Shown piece by piece: positions 1 to 9,519 of a DNA stretch of 64,000 nucleotides. Both the position numbers and the translations under genes were made by a program. Numbering within the stretch: position 1 is the first letter of the stretch; every line of letters starts with the position of its first letter. The notes under the pieces are model-generated. The model was not told the origin of the DNA. It did not search any database and saw nothing but the letters and a program-made list of their open reading frames with translations. The DNA is taken from assembly GCA_963576565.1 (NCBI GenBank), contig OY755038.1:142018558-142082557 (forward strand), given 5' to 3'. This DNA is from Aspidapion aeneum. Taxonomy: Eukaryota > Arthropoda > Insecta > Coleoptera > Brentidae.

Positions 1-1465
1 GGGAGGCGGTAGTAGTTGATATTTTATTGGTAGAGGCTAGGGGAAGGTGGTACTAGCTGATTTTTTAGTGGCAGAGGCTAGGGGAAGGTGGTATTAGTTG
101 GTTTCTTGCTGCTAGAAGCTAGGGGAATGTAGTAGTAGTTGATTTTCTGGTGGTAGAATCTAGAGGGAGGCGGTAGTAGTTGATTTTTTATTGGTAGAGG
201 CTAGGGGAAAGTAGTACTAGCTGATTTTTTAGTGGCAGAGGCTAGGGGAATGTAGTAGTAGTTGATTTTTATTGGTAGAGGCTAGGGGAAGGTGGTAGTA
301 GTTGATTTTTGATTTTTTGGTGGTAGAATCTAGAAGGGGGTGGTAGTAGTTGATTTTTTAGTGGTAGAGGTTAGGGGAAGGAGGTAGTAGTTGGTTTTTT
401 GGTCGTAGAAGCTAGGGGAATGTGGTAGTAGTTTTTTTCGTGGTAGAGGCTAGGGAAAGGTGGTAGTAGTTGATTTGTTAGTGGTAGAGGCTAGGGGAAG
501 GTGATAGTAGTTGATTTTCTGGAGCTAGAATCTAGGAGGAAGTGTTAGTAGTTGATTTTTTATTGGTAGAGGCTAGGGGAAGGTAGTAGTAGTTGATTTT
601 TAATTGGTATAGGCTAGGGGAAAGTGGTAGTAGTTGGTTTTTTGTTGGTAGAATCTAGGGGAATGTGGTAGTAGTTGGTTTTTTGCTGGTAGAAGCTAGG
701 GGAATGTGGTAGTAGTTGATTTTTTAAATCTAAGGGGAAGTGGTGGTAGTTGATTTTTTATTGGTAGGGGCTAGGGGAAGGTGGTAGTTGTTGATTTTTT
801 GGTGGTAGAAGCTAGAAGAAGGTGGTAGTAGTTGGTTTTTTGGTGGTAGAAGCTAGGAGAATGTGGTAGTAGTTGATTTTTTATGGCTAGAATCTAGGGG
901 AAGGTGGTAGTAGTTGGTTTTTTGGTGGTGGAAGCTAGGGAAAGGTAATAGTAGTTGATTTTTTGATGGTAGAATCTAGAGGGAGGTGATAGTAGTTGAT
1001 TTTTTTTGGTAGAGGCTAGGGGAAGGTTGTAATAGTTGATTTTTTGGTTTTAGAATCTAGGGGGAGGTGGTAGTAGTTGATTTTTTGGGGGTAGAGGCTA
1101 GGAGAAGGTGGTAGTAGTTGATTTTTTGGGGGTAGAATCTAGGGGGAGGTGGTAGTAGTTGATTTTTTAGTGGTAGAGGCTAGCGGAAGGTGGTAGTAGT
1201 GGATTATTTTGGGCGTAGAATCTAGGGGGAGGTGGTAGCAGATGATTTTTTAGTGGTAGAGTCTAGGGGAAGGTGGTAGTAGTTGGTTTTTTGGGGGTAG
1301 AATCTAGGGGGAGTTGGTAGTAGTTGATTTTTTAGTGGTTGAGGCTAGCGGAAGGAGGTAGTAGTTGGTTTTCTGGTGGTAGAAGCTAGGGGAATGTGGT
1401 AGTAGTTGATTTGTTAGTGGTAGAGGCTAGGAGAAGGTGGTAGTAGTTGATTTTCTAGTGCTGGA
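1..1465 (+). repeat. 41-bp minisatellite array, body of a foldback-type element
   Basis: About 35 imperfect head-to-tail units of roughly 41 bp. Each has a GGTGGTAGTAGTTGA core, a T-run, then GGTAGAAGCTAGGGG, with many single-base variants. There is no coding potential. The same unit resumes at 17701 after an inserted retroelement nest and occurs in both orientations at 32910-33230. In both places it abuts the same non-repeat end sequence, so I read it as the interior of a mobile foldback element rather than a plain satellite. The left end lies outside the window. Confidence 0.9.
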
Positions 1466-1486
1466 TGTATAATTCTTAAGGCGCGA
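1466..1486 (-). repeat. Inverted U5 terminus of the Gypsy-B LTR
   Basis: TGTATAATTCTTAAGGCGCG plus one A is the exact reverse complement of 17680-17700, the right end of the Gypsy-B 3' LTR. It sits where the U3 end of a 5' LTR would be expected and joins inverted gag directly. Both integrated ends of Gypsy-B are therefore U5-type. Confidence 0.8.
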
Positions 1487-1697
1487 CAATAATTTATCGC
1501 TGAATTTAATGTTAACTTGGGATCTCTCATTAATCTCTCCTTTGTACTTTCCTCATGAATTCCCCATACTATTCTGTCTCTCACCATGTCATCTTGGTCC
1601 TTGTATCCAGTAGTCTTTACAGCCTTTCTTAGTTCTGTCACAAAGCTATCAAATGATTGTCCTTGTTTTTGCTTAATGCTGTTAAACATAGCTCTCT
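1487..1697 (-). pseudogene. gag: Gypsy-B gag fragment, inverted copy
   Basis: The minus strand encodes a Gag capsid-region piece containing FDSFVTELRKA, RDRIVWGI and ERLMRDPKL, the pattern seen before the zinc knuckles in Gypsy elements of the K02A2.6-like type. It ends abruptly at INYCRA, where it meets the 21-bp U5 terminus. The part from STKERL to INYCRA is repeated on the plus strand just to the right, so this is one arm of an inverted duplication. There is no start codon or complete domain. It is a non-functional remnant of the structural polyprotein. Confidence 0.7.
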
Positions 1698-1924
1698 CAA
1701 CAAAGGAGAGATTAATGAGAGATCCCAAGTTAAAAGTAATTTCAGCGATAAATTATTGTCGAGCCATAGAATCAAGCAAAGATAAAGTGAAGACACTAGG
1801 AGATTTAGGATCAAATACAGTACATGCAGTACAAAAAGGGGCTAGTATGTCAGGTCAGTCCAAGTACTATAATAAAAATGATAGTGAATCCAGATGTAAA
1901 AATTGTGGTTACAAACATAGATAC
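1698..1924 (+). pseudogene. gag: Gypsy-B gag fragment, direct copy, up to the first zinc knuckle
   Basis: The plus strand encodes the same Gag segment (STKERLMRDPKL, SAINYCRA) and continues to CKNCGYKH, the first half of a nucleic-acid-binding zinc knuckle. The frame is cut at 1924 by the 5' LTR of Gypsy-A copy 1. It resumes in phase at 8501 once the inserted element and one copy of its ATAC duplication are discounted. This places the fragment in the same element as the pol remnants at 8501-11572. Confidence 0.8.
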
Positions 1925-2065
1925 TGTTACAAATTTAAGTTATTTAAATTTTATAATTGGAATTTATTTAGGTTTAGTGTAGTATTAGGTCGATTTATCT
2001 TAAGGTTGTATTCTTAGTCTAGGTTTTAGTTGCGTTGTCTGTGGCTTGCATTCCCGGTAGTGCGG

Positions 2066-2105
2066 GAACTTTCCGGACGTCGAAGGCTGCCGGAAAGTTC
2101 GAGAG
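2066..2105 (+). promoter_or_regulatory. Two heat-shock-element-like sites upstream of the LTR TATA box
   Basis: GAActTTCcgGAC (2066-2078) and GAAagTTCgaGAG (2093-2105) match alternating GAA/TTC triplets spaced by two bases, the heat-shock factor (HSF) recognition pattern; the third triplet is imperfect in each. They lie about 14 and 41 bp upstream of the TATA box, close to the layout of insect hsp promoters. They also form the arms of the 11-bp inverted repeat. Function is inferred. Confidence 0.5.
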
Positions 2106-2118
2106 AGATGGACGATCC

Positions 2119-2155
2119 TATATATAGGGCCGGGGTCGCGCACCAGGCAGTCAGT
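2119..2155 (+). promoter_or_regulatory. LTR core promoter: TATA box and initiator-like TCAGT
   Basis: TATATATA at 2119-2126 is followed about 25-30 bp downstream by TCAGTCAG starting at 2151, which resembles the arthropod initiator. Transcription, and so the R region, probably begins near 2151. Confidence 0.6.
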
Positions 2156-2276
2156 CAGAGATAACGTGCTGTAGTGGTCGTGAGATTAACACGAAGTTAA
2201 TAGACCGATTATAGTAGTGAATTATTAGCAAGTTATTACTAAGTTTAAGTGCGTGTTTTTGTACATAATTTGTCGA

Positions 2277-2282
2277 AATAAA
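2277..2282 (+). promoter_or_regulatory. Polyadenylation signal AATAAA in the LTR
   Basis: AATAAA lies 57 bp before the LTR end, a normal position for 3'-end formation of the element's RNA (used in the copy at 8434-8439). Confidence 0.55.
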
Positions 2283-2341
2283 TTGCCGTATCGTTTTCAA
2301 CAATTGCGAGTTTTAATTTGTCGTTGTGAACCCGTAACAAT

Positions 2342-2359
2342 TGGTGTCAGAAGTGAGAT
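2342..2359 (+). other. Primer binding site, tRNA-Leu type
   Basis: TGGTGTCAGAAGTGAGAT begins two bases after the LTR. The complement matches the 3' end of insect tRNA-Leu (…CCCACTTCTGACACCA) except for one position. Copy 2 of the family matches perfectly (TGGTGTCAGAAGTGGGAT). The tRNA assignment is from memory of the tRNA family. Confidence 0.7.
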
Positions 2360-2439
2360 TAAAAGAAATAAATAGTGCAAAGACTGTCCTTACATATTAC
2401 CACCGGATAGGACAATTGGACAGAAAAACAGTAAGTGAT

Positions 2440-3232
2440 TTTTCCAGAATATTCGAAGAAGTCCGATATTGTTTTATTCAAAAACTAAAAGAGATATTTA
2501 AGAACCGACTTCGACATTAACTTTACAGTCCAAAAATTGATAATTAGAGAGATTTTCTAGAATATTCTATAACATTCTACGACGTTCTATTTAAAAACTA
2601 GAAGAGATATACAAATACCGACTTCGACATTAGATTAGTAATTTTAAAAGTAAGAATCAGAAAGAATTTCTAGAACATTCCATCACTTTCTACGACGCTC
2701 TATTCGAAAACCAGAAGAAATATCCAAAAAGAGACTTCGACATTAGCTTAGTAATTTCAAAGTTAAGAACTAAAAAGAATTTCTAGAAGATTCCATAACA
2801 TTCTACGACGTTCTATTCAAAAACTAGAAGAGATATACAAATACCGATTTCGACATTAGTTTAGTTTTTTCAAAAGTAAGAATTAGAAAGAATTTCTAGA
2901 AGATTCCATAACATTCTACGACGTTCTATTCAAAAACTAGAAGAGATACACAAATACCGACTTCGACAGTAGCTTAGTTATTTTAAAAGTAAGAATTATA
3001 AATTATTTCTAGAATATTCCATAACATTCTACGACGGTCTATTCGAGAACCAAAAGAGATAATCAAAAAGTGACTTCTACATTTGCCTAGTAGCAGAAAG
3101 AGTAGCATTTACCAGTATATTCCAGAACATTCCATTAGGTTCTATTTAAGAATTGGAAGAGATATTGAAAAACCGACTTCGACATTCGCTTTATAGCCCT
3201 AAAATAGACGTTTTAAGTGATTTATCAGGAAA
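2440..3232 (+). repeat. Seven 113-bp leader monomers, each with a perfect HSF-type site
   Basis: The untranslated leader is built of seven monomers. A TTCnnGAAnnTTC core starts at 2442, 2555, 2668, 2781, 2894, 3007 and 3120, a step of exactly 113 bp each time. Around the core the pentamer phasing continues in most monomers with further TTC triplets every ten bases (the ATTCTACGACGTTC part). Other shared parts are AGAAGAGATAT and CCGACTTCGACATT. There is no coding potential. The array could regulate transcription, act as an insulator like the gypsy leader repeats of Drosophila, or serve packaging. Confidence 0.85.
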
Positions 3233-3235
3233 TTG

Positions 3236-6193
3236 ATGCTTACTAGACAAGGATCGGCAAAGATGGAAGATCTAACTAAAATGATGCAGGCTCTAGCAGC
3301 TCAAATGGCTCAAAACCAGGACGACATGAAACACACTATTGAACAAAATCAGAATGATATGAGACAGACCATCGAACAAAACCAGAACGATATGAAACAG
3401 ACATTTGAGCAAAGATTAGATGGCATTCAAGAAAACTTCGATCAAATAAAGAGCAACTCCGAACAGCTGAGAGAAGAGTTCAAGAGTGCAACCGAAGATC
3501 TTAAGGAAGAAATAACTCAAAGAATGCATAGTGTGGAACAAAAGGTACAAAATAAATTGCAGAATGTAGAAGAAAAGGTACAAAATGTTGAAGAAAAAGT
3601 GGAGACCAAACTACAGAATGTTAGGGAAGAAGTTTTTCAAACCATAGAAGAAAAATTCCAGGACATGTCAAAACAGTTTATACAGCTTCAGAAAGAACAC
3701 AACAAAATAAAAGCTCAAGGATGTGTTGTAAATTCCAACCAAAACATTAAGCCTCCAAATTTTGATGGTACGTCTTCCTGGTCTACTTATAAACAACAGT
3801 TTGAAGCTGCCGCTGCTGCAAATAGTTGGGATGATGAAGAAAAAGCTAGAGCTTTGTTAGTAGCTCTACGAGAACCTGCTCTGGGACTTTTACGGTCCAT
3901 TCCAGTCGAACAAAAACAGAATTATAATGCTTTAGTGGCAGCGTTAGAAAGAAGGTATGGAGACGAACACTTGCGAAATTTACATTGGTCAGAATTAAAT
4001 ATTCGTCAACAAAGACCAGGAGAATCATTGCAAGAGTATGAAGCAGATATCAGGAGGCTGATGTATTTAGCTTACCCAGAAATACCAGAAAATTACAGAG
4101 ATCCCTTCACGGTAGATCGCTTTATTAACGGATTACGAGACACGGACTTAGCAAAGTTACTTCGTCGAGAACGCTTCCATAACAGCAGTGAAGTGTTGAT
4201 TCGAGCCCTTGAAATTGAATCATCAAATAATATGTCCAGGCCAAAAGTAAGAGCTGTTTCAATTCAGGAGGGAGAAGAAATGAGCACTGGAGATGAGGTC
4301 AACCTAAAAACGCTAAACCAACTGTTTCAATCACTAATAGAGAAGATTGATTCTTTGAAAGAAAGTAGACGATCCCCTCCAAATGTAAAGTGTTTCAGAT
4401 GCGGACGTACAGGGCATATTCAACGCGATTGTCGTGTCCAAATGAGGTCTCGCTCACCATCTAGTGGGACAGAGTACCGAAGAAGAGTGTTGGCTAATGG
4501 GAATTTAGCCCCCAAAATTTACTCTATCAAGAGCTTAAAACATACTGCTGACAGTCTTAACATCGACGGACTTATTAATGGAAGAAAAGTTAATATAACA
4601 GTAGACACTGGTGCTGCCATATCATTGCTTAAGTTCAAAATTGCAACGAGATATAAAATTCGACCAACAGAAAAGAAAATAAGACTTACGACTGTGACTG
4701 GAGAATCCGCCGACGTGTTGGGGCAGACAGACATAGACCTACAGCTGGGGAGGTTGAAGATTCGCCACTCGGTATTAGTTGCAGACATAGAAGACGAATT
4801 TATTTTGGGAATGGACCTGATAAGTAAGCATGGATTTGCGTTTGATAATAAACTTAATATCCTAAGATTTGGGAACGAAGAGTTCATTTTGTCAAATAGT
4901 CACATCAATAAAGAATCAATTAAGGTGGTGGCAGTATGCACAACAAGACTAGTCGGTAACAGTGAGACCATAATTTTTGGGAGGCTGGAAAGTAAAACAT
5001 CAAGCTGCGTCAGACTCATAAGCCAACAAAACACACCCAACACCTACCTCGTTGCAAAATCACTAGTTAAAACCGATAAAGACATCCCGATTAGAGTCGC
5101 CAATATTTTCCCAAATAGTGTCAAAATTAATAAGGGGGAGGTGGTAGCATTATTTGAACCAGTACAGAAAGTAACACGATGTGAAGAGCCAACTTCCGAG
5201 GATACAAGCAAGTTACCAATGGAGGTACTTCAGCAATTTGAGTCAACTTGGCAACATCTCACTCCAGAAGAATATAGTAAAGCGAGAGAGTTTATAGAAG
5301 AACAAAGTAATATCTTCGAAACTAGGAGTAGTTCGGGACGCACAAACCTTATTCAACATGCTATCAACACTGGCGATGCCCAACCGATAAGACAACCCCC
5401 AAGAAGACTACCAATGGCCAAGCAAGAAGAAGTTCACAATCTCATTAATAAAATGCTCAGCGACGGTGTTATTGAAGAGTCATCAAGTCCTTGGTCATCT
5501 CCTGTGGTGTTGGTCACTAAAAAAGATGGAAGTACTAGATTTTGTGTCGACTACAGGAAACTTAACGATGTGACCAAGAAAGATAGTTACCCACTGCCAA
5601 GAATAGACGACACATTAACAACGTTGGCAGGATCATATTGGTTTTCTACTCTTGACCTGAAAAGTGGGTGTTGGCAAGTAGGAATCTTTGAAAGAGATAA
5701 AGAGAAGACTGCATTCTCTGCTGGAAGTGGACTTTATCAGTTTAATGTGATGCCATTTGGCCTGTGCAATGCCCCAGCTACATTTGAAAGACTAATGGAA
5801 GTCGTTCTACGAGGCCTTACTTGGAAAACCTGCCTAGTCTATTTGGATGATGTCATAGTAATGGGGAAATCATTTCAAGAACATCTAGATAATTTACGAG
5901 AAGTATTCTCAAGAATCAGGAACGCAAATCTTAAATTAAACTCAAAGAAATGTTTTCTGTTCCAAGAAAAAGTTGAGTTCCTGGGTCACGTCGTTTCCCG
6001 AGAAGGCATCCATACCGACGAAAAGAAGCTACAAGCAATAAAAGAATGGCCTCAACCTCGTGACAAACATGAATTGAGAAGCTTTTTGGGTCTGTGTACA
6101 TACTACAGACGATTTGTAGAAGGATTCGCCAAAATAGCGTCTCCGTTACATAGACATATTCCATTTGTAAGAAGCTTTATCTTCTGTAGATAA
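3236..6193 (+). pseudogene. gag-pol: Gypsy-A copy 1 Gag-protease-RT, truncated by a hairpin insertion
   Basis: The single reading frame starts at the first ATG, 3236; an upstream TTG at 3233 is not a plausible start. In order: an N-terminal coiled coil with 12-residue repeats (QNQNDM), a capsid-like region (residues about 165-320), a CCHC zinc knuckle CFRCGRTGHIQRDC from residue 386, an aspartic protease with DTGAA at 457, and reverse transcriptase with YLDD at 869-872. Product: structural protein, processing protease and cDNA-synthesising polymerase. The frame ends at 6193 in foreign codons because a 33-nt inverted segment (6156-6188) shifts it. RNase H and integrase follow in another frame. 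Gag and pol share one frame with no programmed shift. Confidence 0.9.
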
Positions 6194-6212
6194 AGCTTCT
6201 TACAAATGGAAT
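6158..6212. repeat. Perfect 24-bp hairpin in Gypsy-A pol
   Basis: Arms at 6158-6181 and 6189-6212 are exact reverse complements with a 7-base loop. Copy 2 has no left arm. The 33 nt at 6156-6188 replace about 8 nt and are the reverse complement of the adjacent downstream sequence, a net gain of 25 nt and a frameshift. Confidence 0.9.
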
Positions 6213-8069
6213 ACCGAATGTGACCAAGCATTTAGAAGACTAAAAGCAGCATTATGTTCTAGTCCGATTCTTGCATATCCCATTCCAAAAGGAAAATTCA
6301 TATTAGATACTGATGCGAGCAACGATGGCATAGGAGCAGTACTCTCCCAAGTACAAGATGGAGAAGAATGGGTCATCGAATTTTTCAGCAAGAAGCTATC
6401 CAAACCAGAGAGAAATTATTGTGTTACTAGAAAGGAGCTCCTAGTCATAGTTAAATTCGTAGATCACTTTCACAAATATCTCTACGGACAAGAGTTTCTG
6501 ATTAGAACGGATCATGCTGCGTTACAGTGGCTCATGAAAATGAAACAGCCTGAGGGGCAAGTCGCGAGATGGATAGAAAAGCTACAACAATACCATTATC
6601 AAATTAAGCACCGAGCAGGAAGGGTGCATAATAATGCAGATGCATTGTCCAGAAGACCTTGCCCCGAGGATTGTAAACATTGCAGGAAAATTGACCAGAA
6701 AGAAGGAATTACCTACGTGCGCCAGATAAAGTTAGAACCAAATGAAGAATGGATGTCGGCTTCGATTAGAACCACACAACTTAACGACAAAGATGTAGGA
6801 CCTATCTTGCGATTGAAAGAAGAGAACAAGCCACGACCATCATGGCAAGATATCGCAAACCATTGGGTGATATTCAAATCACTGTGGGCACAATGGGATT
6901 CACTGATAGTAGAAGAAAACATCCTTAAACGTGCCTGGGAAAGTGCCGATGGCCTTACTGTGATTAATCAAGTAGTGGTTCCTAGGAGCATGGTAGACAA
7001 TATAATGGCCGAATGCCATGGTGGAAAATCAGGCGCGCACCTAGGCATAAATAAAACCATGGACAAAATTCGAAACCGATTTTATTGGGTCAATTACTTT
7101 CAAGATGTGAAAAACTGGTGCCGCCGATGTTCGACTTGTGCAGCCAGCCAAGGTCCCAAAACAAGGTCCAGAGGTCAAATGAAACAATATAACGTAGGTC
7201 TGCCATTCGAACGCATTGCTATTGATGTGACCGGACCATTTCCAGAAACTAAAAAGGGCAACAAATACATCCTTGTTGTCATGGATTATTTTAGCAAATG
7301 GCCAGAAGTTTTTGCTTTGCCTAACCAAGAGGCCGCTACAGTTGCAGAAGTTCTGGTAAATGATGTTTTCAGCCGATTTGGCATTCCTTTGGAACTACAT
7401 TCAGATCAAGGAAGAAACTTTGAATCAAAGCTCTTCCAGAATCTCTATGACCTTTTAGGAATACATAAAACACGGACTACTGCTTTGCATCCGCAGTCAG
7501 ATGGCATGGTTGAAAGATTTAATAAAACAATAGAGGAACATCTTTGCAAAGTTGTTGATGAGCACCAAACAGATTGGGACCAATATATTCCATTGTTTTT
7601 GATGGCCTATAGAATCGCCATTCACAATACGACAGAAGCTACTCCATCTAGTATCCTGTTTGGTAGAGAACTGCGTTTACCATGTGATATCATGTTTGGT
7701 TCACCTGAAGAAGAACACTTAGAGGTTAATGACTATGTCGAACGTTTAAGGCAAAAGCTGCACGATATCCATGAAGTGGTTAGAGAGCGAATAGAAATAG
7801 CCAGTGACCGCATGAAAGCGAGATATGACCTGAAAGCAAACTCTTCAGGGTTCAAAGAGAATGATCAAGTCTGGCTATACAATCCTCAACGCAAGAAAGG
7901 AAGATCACCTAAGTTGACATCACCATGGGAAGGGCCTTATAAAGTTGTTAAGAGAATTAATGATGTAGTCTACCGAATCCAGAGAAGCCCGAAGTCCAAG
8001 ATGAAAGTTGTTCATCTAGACAGACTAAAACCTTACCTGGGAAATGTTGATCGAGACGATCAAACCTGA
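6189..8069 (+). pseudogene. pol: Gypsy-A copy 1 RNase H-integrase part of pol
   Basis: Open from the hairpin to TGA at 8067-8069, but out of frame with the upstream half. It encodes RNase H (DTDASNDGIGA; later RTDHAALQWL), the HHCC zinc-binding head of integrase (HLGINKTMDKI … CRRCSTC), and the integrase core with the three acidic residues in IDVTGPF, HSDQGRNF and GMVERFN. A C-terminal GPY/F-type module (WEGPYKVVKRI) follows. Role: removal of RNA from the hybrid and insertion of cDNA. No stop codons are seen, so the hairpin is the main visible lesion of this copy. No chromodomain or env is present. Confidence 0.9.
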
Positions 8070-8081
8070 AGAGGAGGATAA
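8070..8081 (+). other. Polypurine tract of Gypsy-A copy 1
   Basis: AGAGGAGGATAA follows the pol stop codon and abuts the 3' LTR, the normal plus-strand priming position. Confidence 0.8.
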
Positions 8082-8496
8082 TGTTACAAATTTAAGTTAT
8101 TTAAATTTTATAATTGGAATTTATTTAGGTTTAGTGTAGTATTAGGTCGATTTATCTTAAGGTTGTATTCTTAGTCTAGGTTTTAGTTGCGTTGTCTGTG
8201 GCTTGCGGTCGCGGTAGTGCGGGAACTTTCCGGACGTCGAAGGCTGCCGGAAAGTTCGAGAGAGATAGACGATCCTATATATAGGGCCGGGGTCGCGCAC
8301 CAGGCAGTCAGTCAGAGATAACGTGCTGTAGTGGTCGTGAGATTAACACGAAGTTAATAGACCGATTATAGTAGTGAATTATTAGCAAGTTATTACTAAG
8401 TTTAAGTGCGTGTTTTTGTACATAATTTGTCGAAATAAATTGCCGTATCGTTTTCAACAATTGCGAGTTTTAATTTGTCGTTGTGAACCCGTAACA
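8082..8496 (+). repeat. Gypsy-A copy 1, 3' LTR
   Basis: 415 bp, nearly identical to 1925-2339, followed by the ATAC target duplication. It carries the same TATA, HSE-like and AATAAA elements at an offset of 6157. Confidence 0.95.
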
Positions 8497-8500
8497 ATAC

Positions 8501-8926
8501 CATAACAAATGCCCTGCAGTGGGTAAAACATGCGCAGTTTGCAAAGGCAAAAATCATTTTGCTCAAAGATGTCCTGAAAAGTTTAGTGAAAGTCGAGGTG
8601 AAAGTAGTGATAAAAAGAATAAGAAAAAGAAAGTGCATGAAGTTTCAAAACACCGCGAAAAAGTAAATCAAAGTGAACAGTCTAGTAGTAGTGAATCTAC
8701 TGATAGTGACTATGAGTTTTACTTGAGTTCAGTGAACAAGATACAAAAGTCAGATGGTGTGACAAAAAATGAAACCATGTGGACCAAAGAAATAACCATT
8801 AATGGTAAGACCGTTTCATTTAAGCTTGATACAGGTGCTGAAATTTCCACATTACCGCTTTACATTTTAAAAGAAGTAGCACCAAATTGCAAAATTAAAA
8901 AATCTAATATAACTTTGATGTCATAG
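8501..8926 (+). pseudogene. gag-pol: Gypsy-B gag zinc knuckles and protease start
   Basis: Continues the frame interrupted at 1924. The first codons complete the first knuckle and run into a second, CAVCKGKNHFAQRC. A lysine- and serine-rich linker follows (KKNKKKK, SSSSESTDSD), then the protease signature LDTGAEISTL, ending at a stop at 8924-8926. This is Gag nucleocapsid plus the start of the aspartic protease. The protease is incomplete here and its remainder lies in another frame after 8930. Non-functional. Confidence 0.8.
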
Positions 8927-8990
8927 CTTCAGACTTAAAAGTTTAGGTGAAGTTGAACTTGAGTGTTCGGTTAAAGAAGTTAACAAAAAT

Positions 8991-9380
8991 GTGAAATTTG
9001 TTATTGTTAATACGAAAAATCAAATTCCTTTGCTAGGTTTACAAGAGTGTCTAAATTTAAATTTATTAAGAAGGGTAGATTCTCTTGATAATCCTATCTT
9101 TAAATCTTTGGATGAAGTTGTCAATAAATATTCACATGTTTTTCAAGGCCTAGGTAAATTTCCTGGTCAACATCATATCACACTAAAAGAAAATATCACG
9201 CCAAAAATTAATGCTATTAGGCGAGTTCCACATATTTTGTTGGAACCTTTAAAACATAAGTTGTGTGACCTAGTTGACAAGGGAATTATACAAAAAGTTG
9301 ATGAACCTTCCGACTGGGTACACCCACTCGTGATAGTTGAAAAGCCTAACACGTTTGTGTTTAGATCCAAAAGACCTTAA
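8991..9380 (+). pseudogene. pol: Gypsy-B protease end and RT start
   Basis: Encodes the end of the protease region (QIPLLGLQECLNL) and the start of reverse transcriptase (RRVPHILLEPLKHKL, GIIQKVDEPSDWVHPLVIVEKPN). The frame is lost near 9355-9400. The RT N-terminal part continues in other frames at 9380-9520 (VLDMKDGYW can be read) with at least one single-base loss. Decayed, not functional. Confidence 0.75.
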
Positions 9381-9519
9381 TTCAGCTATTCAAAGAGAAC
9401 ATTTTAATACCGTTTTGTGATGACATTGCTGCCAAACTTACTAATAAAAAATATTTTACCGTTCTTGATATGAAAGACGGATACTGGAAATTGAATTAGA
9501 TAAAGAAAGTGCTGATTTA

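Larger units (their letters stand above)
1925..2339 (+). repeat. Gypsy-A copy 1, 5' LTR
   Basis: The LTR is 415 bp, begins TGTTAC and ends GTAACA. It contains a TATA box, an initiator-like TCAGT, an AATAAA signal and an 11-bp inverted repeat (2066-2076 against 2090-2100). The mate is at 8082-8496. The main differences I see are three bases near 2051-2055 and one in the GAGAGAT(G/A)GACG stretch. Confidence 0.95.
1925..8496 (+). mobile_element. Gypsy-A copy 1: Ty3/Gypsy LTR retrotransposon
   Basis: A 6.57-kb element with two 415-bp LTRs (TGTTAC...GTAACA) and a 4-bp target duplication ATAC at 1921-1924 and 8497-8500. The order is LTR, tRNA-Leu-type primer site, 0.9-kb leader of tandem repeats, gag-pol, purine tract, LTR. 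I count about four differences between the LTRs, so insertion was fairly recent. A hairpin-type rearrangement at 6156-6188 breaks pol, so this copy cannot make full polyprotein. There is no envelope-like ORF between integrase and the 3' LTR. Confidence 0.95.

Noticed and set aside
1..1465. CRISPR-like array
   Set aside because: Head-to-tail 41-bp units vary throughout and have no constant repeat with unique spacers; the surroundings are eukaryotic.
4519..4887. 122-codon minus-strand frame in the protease region
   Set aside because: Shadow of the Gypsy-A gag-pol frame on the opposite strand.
8082..8496. Envelope-like gene for Gypsy-A or BEL
   Set aside because: In both elements the purine tract and LTR follow integrase directly, leaving no room for env, so an errantivirus-type assignment was dropped.
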